Of a DNA stretch of 64,000 nucleotides, positions 55,051 through 64,000 are shown one piece after another. Both the position numbers and the translations under genes were made by a program. Each line of letters opens with the position of its first letter. The first letter of the stretch is position 1. The stretch spans positions 186,001-250,000 of the forward strand of contig QBZE01000001.1 of the NCBI GenBank assembly GCA_003282445.1, read 5' to 3'. The notes beneath the pieces were generated by a model. It worked only from the letters and a program-made list of their open reading frames with translations, did no database searches and was not told the origin of the DNA. Source of the DNA: OCS155 cluster bacterium AG-333-G23 (lineage in GTDB: Bacteria; Actinomycetota; Acidimicrobiia; Actinomarinales; Actinomarinaceae).

Positions 55051-57141
55051 ATGGGAGATAGAACCATAGAATTAAAAAATTTAAGAAATATCGGAATTAT
55101 GGCTCATATTGATGCAGGAAAGACAACTCTTACAGAGAGGATACTTTACTACACTGGTAAAACTTACAAAATAGGAGAAGTTCATGATGGGGCTGCTGTT
55201 ATGGATTGGATGGAGCAAGAGCAAGAAAGAGGGATAACAATTACGTCGGCTGCTACAACCTGTGCTTGGAGTGACCACACAATTAATATAATTGATACAC
55301 CAGGTCACGTAGATTTTACTGTTGAAGTTGAAAGATCCTTAAGAGTTTTAGATGGAGCAGTAGCTGTATTTGATGGCGTTGCAGGAGTAGAGCCACAATC
55401 TGAAACAGTATGGAGACAAGCAGATAAGTACAATGTTCCAAGAATATGCTTTATTAATAAATTAGACAGAACAGGTGCTGATTTTGATTTTGATGTTCAA
55501 TCAATTATTGAAAGACTAGAAGCCAGGCCAGCAGTATTGCATATACCTATAGGGTCCGAGGCAAATTTTGTTGGGGTTATCGATTTGGTTGAGATGAAAG
55601 CACATACTTGGACAAAAGACGATGGATCTGAATGGGATATTTCTGAAATTCCAGAAGACAAGATAGAAGAAGCAAAATCAAAAAGGCAAGAGCTGCTAGA
55701 TGTTGTAGCAGAAGCGGATGATGAAGTGCTTGAAAAATATCTAGGAGATGAAGAATTAAGCATTGAAGAGATTAAAAAAGCAATTAGGAAGGGAACATTA
55801 GATGGATTATTTGTTCCTGTACTTGCTGGAAGTGCTTTTAAGAATAAAGGAGTCCAATTATTATTAGATGCTGTCGTAGATTATTTACCTTCTCCTTTAG
55901 ATATTGAGCCAGTAAAAGGTTTCAAGCCTGGTGATGAAGAAAATGAAATCGAAAGAAAACATTCCGATGAAGAACCATTTGCTGCTTTAGCTTTTAAAGT
56001 TGTAAGTGATCCTCATGTTGGAAAGTTAACTTATTTCAGAGTTTATTCAGGAGTTTTAAATAAGGGAGATAAGGTCCAAAACACTAGCACAGGAAAAGAC
56101 GACCGCCTTGGGAGAATTCTTAGGATGCATTCTAACTCAAGGGAAGATATAGATTTTATTTCTACAGGTGATATTGTGGCAGGGGTTGGATTAAAAAATG
56201 CAAAGACGGGGGATACTCTTTCTGACTCTTCTAATCCTATTCAGCTAGAATCTATGACTTTCCCTGAGCCAGTAATATCTGTAGCTATTGAACCAAAATC
56301 TAAAGCTGATGAAGAAAAATTATCAGAGGGCTTACAAAAATTAGCAGAAGAAGACCCAACATTTAGAGTTAATTCAGATGAAGAGACTGGACAAACAATA
56401 ATTTCAGGAATGGGCGAGTTACATTTAGATATCCTTGTGGATAGACTAAAAAGAGAATTTAGAGTTGAAGCAAATATTGGTAAGCCTCAGGTTGCATACA
56501 GAGAAGCAATTAAAAAACAAGTAAGTATCGAAGCTAAATACATAAGACAAAGTGGTGGCAGAGGCCAGTATGGTCATGTAATTATGGAACTTGAACCAAT
56601 TGAAGAGGGTTATGAATTTGTTGATTTAATTAAGAGTGGGAGAATTCCTAAAGAGTACATTCCATCAGTAAATGCAGGCGTTGAGTCAGCAATGGAATCA
56701 GGAGTGTTAGCTGGATATCCTTTAGAAAATATAAAAGCAACATTAGTGGATGGTTCTTATCATGATGTTGACTCTTCAGAAATGGCATTTAAAATAGCAG
56801 GCTCAATGGCTTTAAAAGATGGAGCTAAAAAAGCAGGAGTAAAGCTCCTTGAGCCAATAATGACAGTAGAAGTTGTTACACCAGAAGATTTTATGGGAGA
56901 TGTTGTCGGAGATCTATCCTCAAGAAGGGGAAAGATTGCTGAAATGGAACAAAGAGGATCTGCAAAGGTTGTCAATGCAAAAGTTCCTTTATCAGAAATG
57001 TTCGGGTACGCAACAGATTTGCGCTCACGAACACAAGGCCGTGCAACATTTACGATGCAGTTTCATAGTTATGAAGACGTTCCCGACGCAATAACTAAAG
57101 AGATTACTGCAAGTATTCGTGGAGTAGAGGTGGAAGTTTAA
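55051..57141 (+). CDS. fusA: Elongation factor G
   Basis: 696 residues from the ATG at 55051; a GTG at 55042 in frame would overlap rpsG and is less likely given AGGTGG 5 nt before the ATG. G motifs [32 protein letters not shown]. Catalyses ribosome translocation. Confidence 0.97.
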   Translation: MGDRTIELKNLRNIGIMAHIDAGKTTLTERILYYTGKTYKIGEVHDGAAVMDWMEQEQERGITITSAATTCAWSDHTINIIDTPGHVDFTVEVERSLRVLDGAVAVFDGVAGVEPQSETVWRQADKYNVPRICFINKLDRTGADFDFDVQSIIERLEARPAVLHIPIGSEANFVGVIDLVEMKAHTWTKDDGSEWDISEIPEDKIEEAKSKRQELLDVVAEADDEVLEKYLGDEELSIEEIKKAIRKGTLDGLFVPVLAGSAFKNKGVQLLLDAVVDYLPSPLDIEPVKGFKPGDEENEIERKHSDEEPFAALAFKVVSDPHVGKLTYFRVYSGVLNKGDKVQNTSTGKDDRLGRILRMHSNSREDIDFISTGDIVAGVGLKNAKTGDTLSDSSNPIQLESMTFPEPVISVAIEPKSKADEEKLSEGLQKLAEEDPTFRVNSDEETGQTIISGMGELHLDILVDRLKREFRVEANIGKPQVAYREAIKKQVSIEAKYIRQSGGRGQYGHVIMELEPIEEGYEFVDLIKSGRIPKEYIPSVNAGVESAMESGVLAGYPLENIKATLVDGSYHDVDSSEMAFKIAGSMALKDGAKKAGVKLLEPIMTVEVVTPEDFMGDVVGDLSSRRGKIAEMEQRGSAKVVNAKVPLSEMFGYATDLRSRTQGRATFTMQFHSYEDVPDAITKEITASIRGVEVEV

Positions 57142-57157
57142 ATTTGCATTGCAAATT
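57141..57157 (+). other. Hairpin between fusA and tuf
   Basis: AATTTGC and GCAAATT pair perfectly around ATT. No T tract follows, so it is not an intrinsic terminator; it may be an RNA processing or stability element. Confidence 0.35.
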
Positions 57158-57183
57158 AAAGCTTCAGTAAAAAGGAGAAAAAT

Positions 57184-58368
57184 ATGTCAAAAGAAAAATT
57201 TGACCGTAGCAAGCCTCATGTGAACATCGGTACAATGGGCCACATTGACCATGGTAAAACCACATTGACGGCCGCTATAACAAAAGTTTTAGCCGAAGCT
57301 GGTTCAGGTGACGTTACAGCTTTTGAAGATATTGATAAAGCCCCTGAAGAGAGGGAAAGAGGAATAACAATCCAGATTGCACACGTAGAGTATGAGACTG
57401 AAAACAGACATTATGCTCACGTAGATATGCCTGGACACGCTGATTATGTAAAAAACATGATTACTGGTGCAGCCCAAGTAGATGGTGCAATTTTAGTTGT
57501 TTCAGCCGCAGATGGCCCAATGCCACAAACAAGAGAACATGTTCTTTTAGCAAGGCAAGTTGGTGTTCCATCAATAGCTGTTTTCCTTAATAAAGTTGAC
57601 CAAGTTGATGATGATGAGCTTCTGGATCTTGTTGAAATGGAAGTCAGAGAATTATTAAATGAATATGATTTTCCAGGAGATGATGTTCCAGTAATAAAAG
57701 GTTCAGCTTTAGCAGCTCTCGAAGGAAAAGAAGATGGTGTCAAAGCTGTTCTTGAATTAATGGAAAATGTAGATTCTTACATTGAAGAGCCAACAAGAGT
57801 AGTTGACAAACCTTTCTTAATGCCTGTTGAGGATGTATTTTCAATTACAGGACGTGGAACAGTTGTAACAGGAAGAATTGAACAAGGAATTGTTAATGTT
57901 AACGAAGAAGTTGAAATCGTTGGTATTAGAGAAACAACCAAATCAGTTTGTACTGGTGTTGAAATGTTCAGAAAGCTTCTTGATGAAGGTAGAGCAGGAG
58001 ACAACGTTGGTTTATTATTACGTGGTATTGATAAAGAAGACGTTGAAAGAGGCCAGGTTATTGCAAAGCCAGGTTCAATAACTCCACATACCAAGTTTGA
58101 AGCTGAAGTTTATGTTCTAACAAAAGAAGAAGGTGGAAGACACAATCCATTTTTCAAAGGATATAGGCCACAGTTTTATTTTAGAACTACAGATGTTACT
58201 GGTGAAGTAACTCTTCCTGATGGAACCGAAATGGTTATGCCAGGTGATAATGTATCTATCTCTGTTGAACTTATCTCTCCAATTGCTATGGAAGAAGGAG
58301 TTAAGTTTGCTATCAGAGAAGGTGGTAGAACAGTGGGAGCAGGACAAGTAACAAAAGTTATTGAGTAA
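57184..58368 (+). CDS. tuf: Elongation factor Tu
   Basis: 394 residues. [35 protein letters not shown], and the [14 protein letters not shown] effector region. Shine-Dalgarno AAAAGGAG. Followed by a strong terminator. Confidence 0.98.
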   Translation: MSKEKFDRSKPHVNIGTMGHIDHGKTTLTAAITKVLAEAGSGDVTAFEDIDKAPEERERGITIQIAHVEYETENRHYAHVDMPGHADYVKNMITGAAQVDGAILVVSAADGPMPQTREHVLLARQVGVPSIAVFLNKVDQVDDDELLDLVEMEVRELLNEYDFPGDDVPVIKGSALAALEGKEDGVKAVLELMENVDSYIEEPTRVVDKPFLMPVEDVFSITGRGTVVTGRIEQGIVNVNEEVEIVGIRETTKSVCTGVEMFRKLLDEGRAGDNVGLLLRGIDKEDVERGQVIAKPGSITPHTKFEAEVYVLTKEEGGRHNPFFKGYRPQFYFRTTDVTGEVTLPDGTEMVMPGDNVSISVELISPIAMEEGVKFAIREGGRTVGAGQVTKVIE

Positions 58369-58375
58369 TAAAAAT

Positions 58376-58410
58376 AACCGGGAGTAGAATTAAACTCCCG
58401 GTTTTTTTTT
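58376..58410 (+). terminator. Rho-independent terminator between tuf and rpsJ
   Basis: A 10-bp stem (58376-58385 with 58394-58403), GC-rich core CCGGGAG/CTCCCGG, 8-nt loop and a run of nine Ts. It separates the str genes from the S10 operon; the ribosome site of rpsJ follows within 12 nt, so some readthrough or a promoter inside tuf must feed the S10 operon. Confidence 0.92.
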
Positions 58411-58419
58411 GAGGTAAAA

Positions 58420-58734
58420 ATGGCAAAACAAGGACAGCAGATAAGAATAAAACTTAAAGCATACGACAATTATGTCGTAGATGAATCTGCGCGTAAAATT
58501 GCTGAAACGGTTATGAAAACTCAAGCAAAAGTTAAAGGTCCAATACCATTACCAACACAAATTCATAGATATTGCGTAATTAGGTCTCCTCATGTTGATA
58601 AGAAATCAAGGGAACATTTTGAGATGAGAATTCATAAAAGACTCATTGATATTGTTGAGCCGAGTCCAAAAACAGTTGATTCCTTAATGAGGTTAGATTT
58701 ACCAGCTGGTGTAGAGGTGGAAATTAAATTATGA
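58420..58734 (+). CDS. rpsJ: 30S ribosomal protein S10
   Basis: 104 residues; [17 protein letters not shown] and [19 protein letters not shown] are standard. The start follows directly after the terminator T tract (GAGGT 7 nt upstream). ATGA overlap with rplC. Confidence 0.97.
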   Translation: MAKQGQQIRIKLKAYDNYVVDESARKIAETVMKTQAKVKGPIPLPTQIHRYCVIRSPHVDKKSREHFEMRIHKRLIDIVEPSPKTVDSLMRLDLPAGVEVEIKL

Positions 58735-59441
58735 ACACTTTAATTGCAAAAAAAGTGGGAATGACTCAAATCTTTGATGAGAACTCTGCAGCTTTGGGAG
58801 TAACGGTACTTGATGTTTCAGACTGTAGGATTGTTCAGGTAAAATCTGAAGATAAAGATGGTTATGATGCTGTACAGTTGACGATAGGAACAGCAAAAAA
58901 TGTTAACAAACCGATATCTGAACATTATAAAAAATACAATGTAGAACCAGGTCAAGGCCTATATGAGGTTCCGACAGATCCTGACTCAGGTCTCGAATCA
59001 GGAATGCAAATAAATGTTATAGATTTTTTTGAAATAGGTCAAAAAGTAGATATTACTGGTTATTCAAAAGGACATGGTTTTACTGGGGTTATGAAAAGAC
59101 ATAATTTTAAAGGTCAAAAAGCAAGTCATGGAGTACACAAAGTTCACAGAGCAGGTGGTTCAATAGGAAATGCCTCTTATCCAGGACATGTATTTAAAGG
59201 CCAGAAGATGGCAGGCAGAATGGGAAATGAGAAAAAAACTATTCAGTCAGTTACTGTTGTGGGAATAGATGAAGAGAAAAACTATCTTTTAGTAAATGGT
59301 TCTGTACCTGGAAAAAAGGGAAATATAGTTCAGATTAGATCAGCTATAAAGCTTCCATTAAAAAAGGAAGGAAACAATGTAACATCTGGGAAAATTATAG
59401 AAAGGTCTGAAGGTCAAACTTCGACTTCAGAAGAAGAGTAA
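58731..59441 (+). CDS. rplC: 50S ribosomal protein L3
   Basis: 236 residues; [10 protein letters not shown] start and GTSGVMKRH-like segment ([15 protein letters not shown]). About 20 extra residues at the C-terminus, ending in an acidic SEEE. Confidence 0.96.
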   Translation: MNTLIAKKVGMTQIFDENSAALGVTVLDVSDCRIVQVKSEDKDGYDAVQLTIGTAKNVNKPISEHYKKYNVEPGQGLYEVPTDPDSGLESGMQINVIDFFEIGQKVDITGYSKGHGFTGVMKRHNFKGQKASHGVHKVHRAGGSIGNASYPGHVFKGQKMAGRMGNEKKTIQSVTVVGIDEEKNYLLVNGSVPGKKGNIVQIRSAIKLPLKKEGNNVTSGKIIERSEGQTSTSEEE

Positions 59442-59444
59442 GTC

Positions 59445-60068
59445 ATGAGTATAAAATTAGATACATATATTACAAAAGAAAACAAAATTTCAAAAAAGCA
59501 ATATCCAATTAGTGTTTCTGAAGAAATCAATAAAGGTTTGCTGCATCAAGTAGTTACTTCAAATAGAACAAACCATAGGAATAATACAGCTTCAGTGAAA
59601 ACAAGAGCTCAAGTTTCAGGAACAGGAGCAAAGCCATGGGCTCAAAAAGGAACAGGTAGAGCAAGACAGGGATCTTTAAGGTCTCCACAGTTTGTTGGTG
59701 GAGGAGTTGCTCATGGGCCGGGTGGTAGAGTTTATAAAGACAGAACCCCAAAAAAAATGAAAAGAAAATCTTTAAATATGGCCTTGTCGCAGAGAATAGA
59801 TGAGAATTCAGTTTTTGTAATTGATGCAACTGATATGGACAAACCATCATCTAAATTAGCTTCCTCAATTCTTGGAGAGTTTGAAATAGATAAGTCGTTC
59901 ACTTTTGTTTATGGTGAGAATGATGACGTTCTTTTAAAATCATTCAGAAACCTAGATAAGTCAAATATTGTATCTTATCTAAAGCTTGCAACTTTTGATG
60001 TTATTTCTACAGATTTTACTATTTTCTCACAAAGTGCAATTAATTTAATTTCTGGAGATAAAGAATGA
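59445..60068 (+). CDS. rplD: 50S ribosomal protein L4
   Basis: 207 residues; the tunnel loop TGAKPWAQKGTGRARQGSLR is typical. ATGA overlap with rplW. Confidence 0.96.
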   Translation: MSIKLDTYITKENKISKKQYPISVSEEINKGLLHQVVTSNRTNHRNNTASVKTRAQVSGTGAKPWAQKGTGRARQGSLRSPQFVGGGVAHGPGGRVYKDRTPKKMKRKSLNMALSQRIDENSVFVIDATDMDKPSSKLASSILGEFEIDKSFTFVYGENDDVLLKSFRNLDKSNIVSYLKLATFDVISTDFTIFSQSAINLISGDKE

Positions 60069-60352
60069 AATATTTAGAAGATGTATTAATTGCTCCACTC
60101 ATTTCAGAAAAATCTTATGATAGGATTGCTGACTCCAATTCTTATACTTTTTTTGTACACACAAATTCAAATAAACCTGAAATTAAAAAAGCAGTACAAG
60201 AATTATTTGATGTAGACGTGCTTTCTGTTAATACAATGTATAGAAAAGGCAAAAAGAAAAGATTTGGTTATGTGTTAGGTCAACAAAGCACAAGAAAAAT
60301 AGCAATAGTAACCCTTCAAGAAGGTCAGACAATAGAGGCTTTTGGAGTTTAG
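60065..60352 (+). CDS. rplW: 50S ribosomal protein L23
   Basis: 95 residues; [12 protein letters not shown] start and [17 protein letters not shown]. Sits at the exit tunnel beside SRP and trigger factor sites. Confidence 0.96.
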   Translation: MKYLEDVLIAPLISEKSYDRIADSNSYTFFVHTNSNKPEIKKAVQELFDVDVLSVNTMYRKGKKKRFGYVLGQQSTRKIAIVTLQEGQTIEAFGV

Positions 60353-60354
60353 TT

Positions 60355-61188
60355 ATGGGATCAAAAAAAATTAGACCAGTAACACCGGGAATGAGAGGCC
60401 AGGTTTCTGGTGATTTTAAGGAAATTACTAAGTCAAAACCAGAAAGATCCCTTCTAAATTCTAAGAAATCAACTGGTGGTAGAAATAATAAAGGACGTAT
60501 TACTTCTAGACACAGAGGAGGAGGCCATAAGCAAAAATATAGGATAATTGATTTTAAAAGAGTAAAGGACGGTATTCCAGCAAAGGTTGCAGCTATAGAA
60601 TATGATCCAAATAGAAATGCACGGATAGCATTACTCCATTATGTTGACGGTGAAAAAGCCTATATAATTGCACCTGATGGATTGGCAGTTGACAATTTTA
60701 TAGAATCTGGACCCAAATCTGATATTAAAGACGGAAACTGCTTACCTTTAAGAAATATACCTGCGGGAACTTTTGTACATGGTGTAGAACTACGACCAGG
60801 TGGTGGTGCAAAAATGGCAAGATCAGCTGGCTCCTCAGTCCAATTAATGAGTAAAGAAGGAGGGCTTGCATTATTAAGACTACCTTCTGGTGAAATGAGA
60901 ACAGTTCCAATGGATTGTCGTGCAACTATAGGTACTGTTGGAAACGCTGAAGCAGAGCTTACAAAATTAGGAAAAGCTGGAAGGAAACGCTGGAAAGGTG
61001 TAAGACCACAGACCAGAGGTGTAGCAATGAATCCAGTTGATCACCCTCTAGGTGGAGGAGAAGGAAAATCATCTGGAGGTAGAACTCCAGTAAGTCCCTG
61101 GGGAAAACCGGAAAAGAAAACAAGAAAAAAGAAGAAATATAGTAATAAATCAATTGTTAGAGGAAGATCCCAGAAAGGTAGGGGTTAA
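60355..61188 (+). CDS. rplB: 50S ribosomal protein L2
   Basis: 277 residues; [20 protein letters not shown] and the peptidyl-transferase-linked [18 protein letters not shown]. Confidence 0.98.
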   Translation: MGSKKIRPVTPGMRGQVSGDFKEITKSKPERSLLNSKKSTGGRNNKGRITSRHRGGGHKQKYRIIDFKRVKDGIPAKVAAIEYDPNRNARIALLHYVDGEKAYIIAPDGLAVDNFIESGPKSDIKDGNCLPLRNIPAGTFVHGVELRPGGGAKMARSAGSSVQLMSKEGGLALLRLPSGEMRTVPMDCRATIGTVGNAEAELTKLGKAGRKRWKGVRPQTRGVAMNPVDHPLGGGEGKSSGGRTPVSPWGKPEKKTRKKKKYSNKSIVRGRSQKGRG

Positions 61189-61191
61189 ATT

Positions 61192-61458
61192 ATGTCTCGA
61201 AGTCTAAGAAAAGGACCATTTGTCGATAATCATCTTTTAACAAAAGTTGAAAATGCACAAAATAGTGGAGATAAATCAGTAATCAAAACATGGAGCAGGC
61301 GTTCAACTGTTGTTCCTGAAATGGTTGGATTAACTTTAGCTATTCATAATGGAAGGCAACATTTACCAGTATTCATAACAGAAGCTATGGTGGGTCATAA
61401 ATTAGGTGAGTTTGCACCTACTAGAACATTTAGAGGACATCCTGGGCAGGCAACATAA
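61192..61458 (+). CDS. rpsS: 30S ribosomal protein S19
   Basis: 88 residues; [10 protein letters not shown] start, [15 protein letters not shown], and [12 protein letters not shown] end. Overlaps rplV by 1 nt (TAATG). Confidence 0.97.
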   Translation: MSRSLRKGPFVDNHLLTKVENAQNSGDKSVIKTWSRRSTVVPEMVGLTLAIHNGRQHLPVFITEAMVGHKLGEFAPTRTFRGHPGQAT

Positions 61459-61805
61459 TGGAAAATCAAATAATTAAAGCAAAAAGTAAATATGTTAGAC
61501 AGTCCCCTTACAAAGTTAGGTTGGTTTTAAATTTGATAAGAGGATTAGAAGTCAATGAGGCTTTAAATATTCTTTCTTTTACAAAAAGAAAAGCTGCTGA
61601 GGAAATAAAACAAGTTTTAGAAAGTGCAATTGCAAATGCAGAAACTAATTTAGGATTGAACTCTTCAAATCTTTTTATATCAAAAGCTATTGCTGATGAA
61701 GGACCTACTCTTAAAAGATTTAGACCAAGAGCTAGAGGAAGAGCAGGAAGAATAAATAAACGAACATCTCATTTAACGATTGAATTAGAAAGTGTGGAGG
61801 AATAA
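61458..61805 (+). CDS. rplV: 50S ribosomal protein L22
   Basis: 115 residues; [18 protein letters not shown] and the tunnel hairpin [20 protein letters not shown]. Overlaps rpsC by 1 nt. Confidence 0.97.
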   Translation: MENQIIKAKSKYVRQSPYKVRLVLNLIRGLEVNEALNILSFTKRKAAEEIKQVLESAIANAETNLGLNSSNLFISKAIADEGPTLKRFRPRARGRAGRINKRTSHLTIELESVEE

Positions 61806-62695
61806 TGGGTCAAAAAACACATCCTTACGCATTCAGGATAGGAATAGTTAATGATTGGAAGTCAAGATGGTTTAGTAATAAAGACTATACAAAATTAGTT
61901 AATCAAGACTACAGGATAAGAGAATTTCTTTCATCTCAATTAATAAAAGGAGCTGTATCAAGGATTGATATAGAAAGAACAAGAGACAAGGTACAAGTAG
62001 ATATACACACAGCAAGACCAGGTGTTGTAATAGGTAGAAAAGGTACAGAAGCGGATAGATTAAGAAAAGGATTAGAAAAACTCTCTAATCAGCCAGTAAA
62101 GCTAAACATTATTGAAGTTAGAGAAGCAGAATTAGATGCTCAACTATTGGCTCGTGCTATTGCGGATCAACTTGAAAGTAGGGTTGCCTTTAGAAGAGCT
62201 ATGAAGCGTGCTGTATCAGCAGCTCTAAAAGCTGGTGCAGAAGGTGTGAGAGTTGAATGTTCTGGTAGATTAGGTGGAGCAGAAATGGGAAGACGCGAAT
62301 GGTACAGAGAGGGCAGAGTACCTCTTCATACTCTAAGAGCAGATATAGATTTTGGAAGAGCAGCCGCCCATACAACAGTCGGAGCACTAGGTGTAAAAGT
62401 TTGGGTTTATAAAGGCGATGTAGTTGCATCAAATAAATTAAGACAAGAAAAGATAGCTGCTGAAGCAAGCCTAGCTACTGGAGGCCCTTCAAGCGGAAGA
62501 GTAAAATCTGTAAAATCAAGAGTTGAAGCCGCAGTAGGTGAGTCTAAAGATTCTAAAATTTTGGAAGCTGGCGGAGGTAAAAAATCAGGCGAAACGAATT
62601 CAAATATAGTTGAAGCCGGAGGAGGAACAAAAATAACTCCTGTAAAAGCTCAAGAGCAATTTGAAGAAGAAAAATCAATATTGGAAGAAGAATAA
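61805..62695 (+). CDS. rpsC: 30S ribosomal protein S3
   Basis: 296 residues. The KH core ([20 protein letters not shown]) and [20 protein letters not shown] are normal. From about residue 222 there is a long tail with a repeated unit ([12 protein letters not shown] and [10 protein letters not shown]) and an acidic end; tails here are common in actinobacteria but this repeat is not one I recognise. Confidence 0.96.
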   Translation: MGQKTHPYAFRIGIVNDWKSRWFSNKDYTKLVNQDYRIREFLSSQLIKGAVSRIDIERTRDKVQVDIHTARPGVVIGRKGTEADRLRKGLEKLSNQPVKLNIIEVREAELDAQLLARAIADQLESRVAFRRAMKRAVSAALKAGAEGVRVECSGRLGGAEMGRREWYREGRVPLHTLRADIDFGRAAAHTTVGALGVKVWVYKGDVVASNKLRQEKIAAEASLATGGPSSGRVKSVKSRVEAAVGESKDSKILEAGGGKKSGETNSNIVEAGGGTKITPVKAQEQFEEEKSILEEE

Positions 62696-62698
62696 ATA

Positions 62699-63109
62699 AT
62701 GTTAATGCCAAAAAAAACAAAATATAGAAAGTCTCACAGAGGCAGAAGAAAAGGCATGTCCAAAGGAGGTAACCAAGTTCAATTTGGAGATTACGGTCTA
62801 CAAGCTGTTGAAACGTCTTATATAACAGGAAGACAAATTGAGGCTGCAAGAATAACTATTACTAGAACAATGAAAAGAGGAGGAAAAGTATGGATTAATA
62901 TATTTCCTCATAAACCAGTTACACAAAAACCTGCTGAAGTTCGCATGGGATCAGGTAAAGGCAATGTAGAATATTATGTTGCTGTTGTTAAACCAGGAAG
63001 AATTATCTTTGAAATTTCAGGTGTTCCAGAGGAAGTAGCGAGAGAAGCTATGAGGAAAGCTGGACATAAATTACCAATAAAAACAAAGTTTGTTATGAGG
63101 AACGCATGA
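62699..63109 (+). CDS. rplP: 50S ribosomal protein L16
   Basis: 136 residues; [16 protein letters not shown] start and [23 protein letters not shown] overlap with rpmC. Confidence 0.97.
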   Translation: MLMPKKTKYRKSHRGRRKGMSKGGNQVQFGDYGLQAVETSYITGRQIEAARITITRTMKRGGKVWINIFPHKPVTQKPAEVRMGSGKGNVEYYVAVVKPGRIIFEISGVPEEVAREAMRKAGHKLPIKTKFVMRNA

Positions 63110-63324
63110 GTATTGAAAATTTAAGAGAGTTGTCAATTATGGAATTGGAAAATAAAATTTTAGATCTTAAAAAAGAATTAATGGAATCAAGATTTTCATT
63201 AGCAACTAGCCAGATAGAGGATACTTCAATTTTTAAAAAAATAAAAAAAGAAATAGCACAGGCAAGCACCTTATTAAATGAAAAAAGAAATGAACTCAAA
63301 ACGAAAGAGATTGTAGATGAGTAA
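63106..63324 (+). CDS. rpmC: 50S ribosomal protein L29
   Basis: 72 residues, helical hairpin: [20 protein letters not shown] and a second Lys/Glu-rich helix. Overlaps rpsQ by 8 nt. Confidence 0.95.
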   Translation: MSIENLRELSIMELENKILDLKKELMESRFSLATSQIEDTSIFKKIKKEIAQASTLLNEKRNELKTKEIVDE

Positions 63325-63580
63325 TGTAAATAGAACTTCAAGAAAGATTAGAACGGGAATAGTAGTTTCTGATAAAAGGGAAAACACTGTTACAGTCGCG
63401 ATAGAGCTTCAATATCCTCATCCTAAATATGGAAAAATTGTTAAAAAGACAAGAAATTTACATGTTCATGATGAAAACTTTGATTCTAAGATTGGTGACA
63501 CAGTAGAAATTATGGAAACAAAGCCAATCTCAAAAACAAAAAGATGGAGAGTTATCGAAGTGATTGAGAGAGCAAGATGA
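63317..63580 (+). CDS. rpsQ: 30S ribosomal protein S17
   Basis: 87 residues; [17 protein letters not shown] and [20 protein letters not shown] are standard. ATGA overlap with rplN. Confidence 0.97.
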   Translation: MSNVNRTSRKIRTGIVVSDKRENTVTVAIELQYPHPKYGKIVKKTRNLHVHDENFDSKIGDTVEIMETKPISKTKRWRVIEVIERAR

Positions 63581-63945
63581 TACAGAAAGAATCTAGGCTT
63601 AAGGTAGCAGACAATTCTGGAGCAAAAGAAGTTCTATGTATAAAAGTTAAAGGTAGTTCTAGGATTAGATATGCAGGAATGGGGGATGTATTTACAGCAA
63701 CTGTAAAAGATGCTATTCCGGGTGGTCAGATAAATAAGGGAGATATTGTAGAAGCTGTTGTTGTTAGGACAAGCAAAGAAACTAGAAGAAAAGATGGCAC
63801 ATATATAAGATTTGATGAAAACGCTTGCGTTATATTAAATGAACAAAACCAACCAAGGGGTACAAGAATTTTTGGACCAGTTGGAAGAGAGTTAAGAGAG
63901 AAAAAATTTATGAGAATAGTTTCACTTGCTCCGGAGGTGATTTAA
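63577..63945 (+). CDS. rplN: 50S ribosomal protein L14
   Basis: 122 residues; [20 protein letters not shown] start and [24 protein letters not shown] overlap with rplX. Confidence 0.97.
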   Translation: MIQKESRLKVADNSGAKEVLCIKVKGSSRIRYAGMGDVFTATVKDAIPGGQINKGDIVEAVVVRTSKETRRKDGTYIRFDENACVILNEQNQPRGTRIFGPVGRELREKKFMRIVSLAPEVI

Positions 63946-64000
63946 TGAAAATAAAAAAAGGCGATACAGTAAAAATTATATCTGGAAAAGAAAATGGCAA
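63945..64000 (+). CDS. rplX: 50S ribosomal protein L24, cut by the window end
   Basis: First 18 codons only: [18 protein letters not shown], the L24 KOW start. Gene order (after rplN) supports the call. Confidence 0.93.
   Translation, partial: MKIKKGDTVKIISGKENG

Overview
The window is a gene-dense, very AT-rich stretch (about one third G+C by eye) with almost no spacer DNA, overlapping start and stop codons, and no insertion sequences, phage genes or CRISPR. Several features point to a streamlined, probably marine planktonic actinobacterium of the 'Candidatus Actinomarina' type. These are the long coiled-coil insertion near the RpoC N-terminus, an actinobacterial NuoD with an HTG motif, a second nuo locus without nuoEFG, a run of tRNA genes plus rpmG ahead of secE-nusG, many promoters whose -10 box lies 5-7 nt before the start codon (leaderless mRNAs), and a heliorhodopsin. 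The genus is an inference; there is no 16S gene here.

Layout. 25-14420: a complete 14-gene complex I operon (nuoA-N) ending in a 44-residue membrane peptide. 14457-18045: an ABC exporter, an SRPBCC protein, a lipoprotein, a small membrane protein and thymidine kinase. 18042-25647: an iron, heme and light region holding a DtxR-like regulator with a DUF454 protein, ferrochelatase, a three-gene Fe(III) ABC importer, a 64-residue protein and heliorhodopsin. 25657-26748: an alkaline-phosphatase-fold enzyme. 26824-36787: a second, 11-gene nuo operon without E, F and G, followed by a MidA/NDUFAF7-type methyltransferase. 36796-41735: HtpX protease, rhodanese, PfkB kinase and two membrane proteins. 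41813-64000: four tRNAs, rpmG, an ECF sigma/anti-sigma pair, secE-nusG, rplKA, an L10 leader with rplJL, rpoBC, the str genes (rpsL, rpsG, fusA, tuf), a terminator, and the S10 operon up to a truncated rplX.

How the parts may work together. Complex I-1 is a standard NADH dehydrogenase. Complex I-2 must take electrons from something other than an NADH-oxidising EFG module. The iron region supplies Fe and heme. The same inverted repeat, TGTTAA-N6-TTAACA, lies in the promoter of the DtxR-like gene and upstream of the Fe importer, so the regulator probably controls itself and iron uptake. That regulator has lost three of the four DtxR primary metal ligands, and one ancillary ligand as well, so its signal is unclear.

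A recurring theme is loss of metal-binding cysteines and histidines: the second zinc site of RpoC, half of the L33 zinc site, the thymidine kinase lasso, the DtxR-like metal site and one N7 ligand of NuoG. This suggests selection for low metal demand, but that is inference from aligned motifs recalled from memory, not from a computed alignment.
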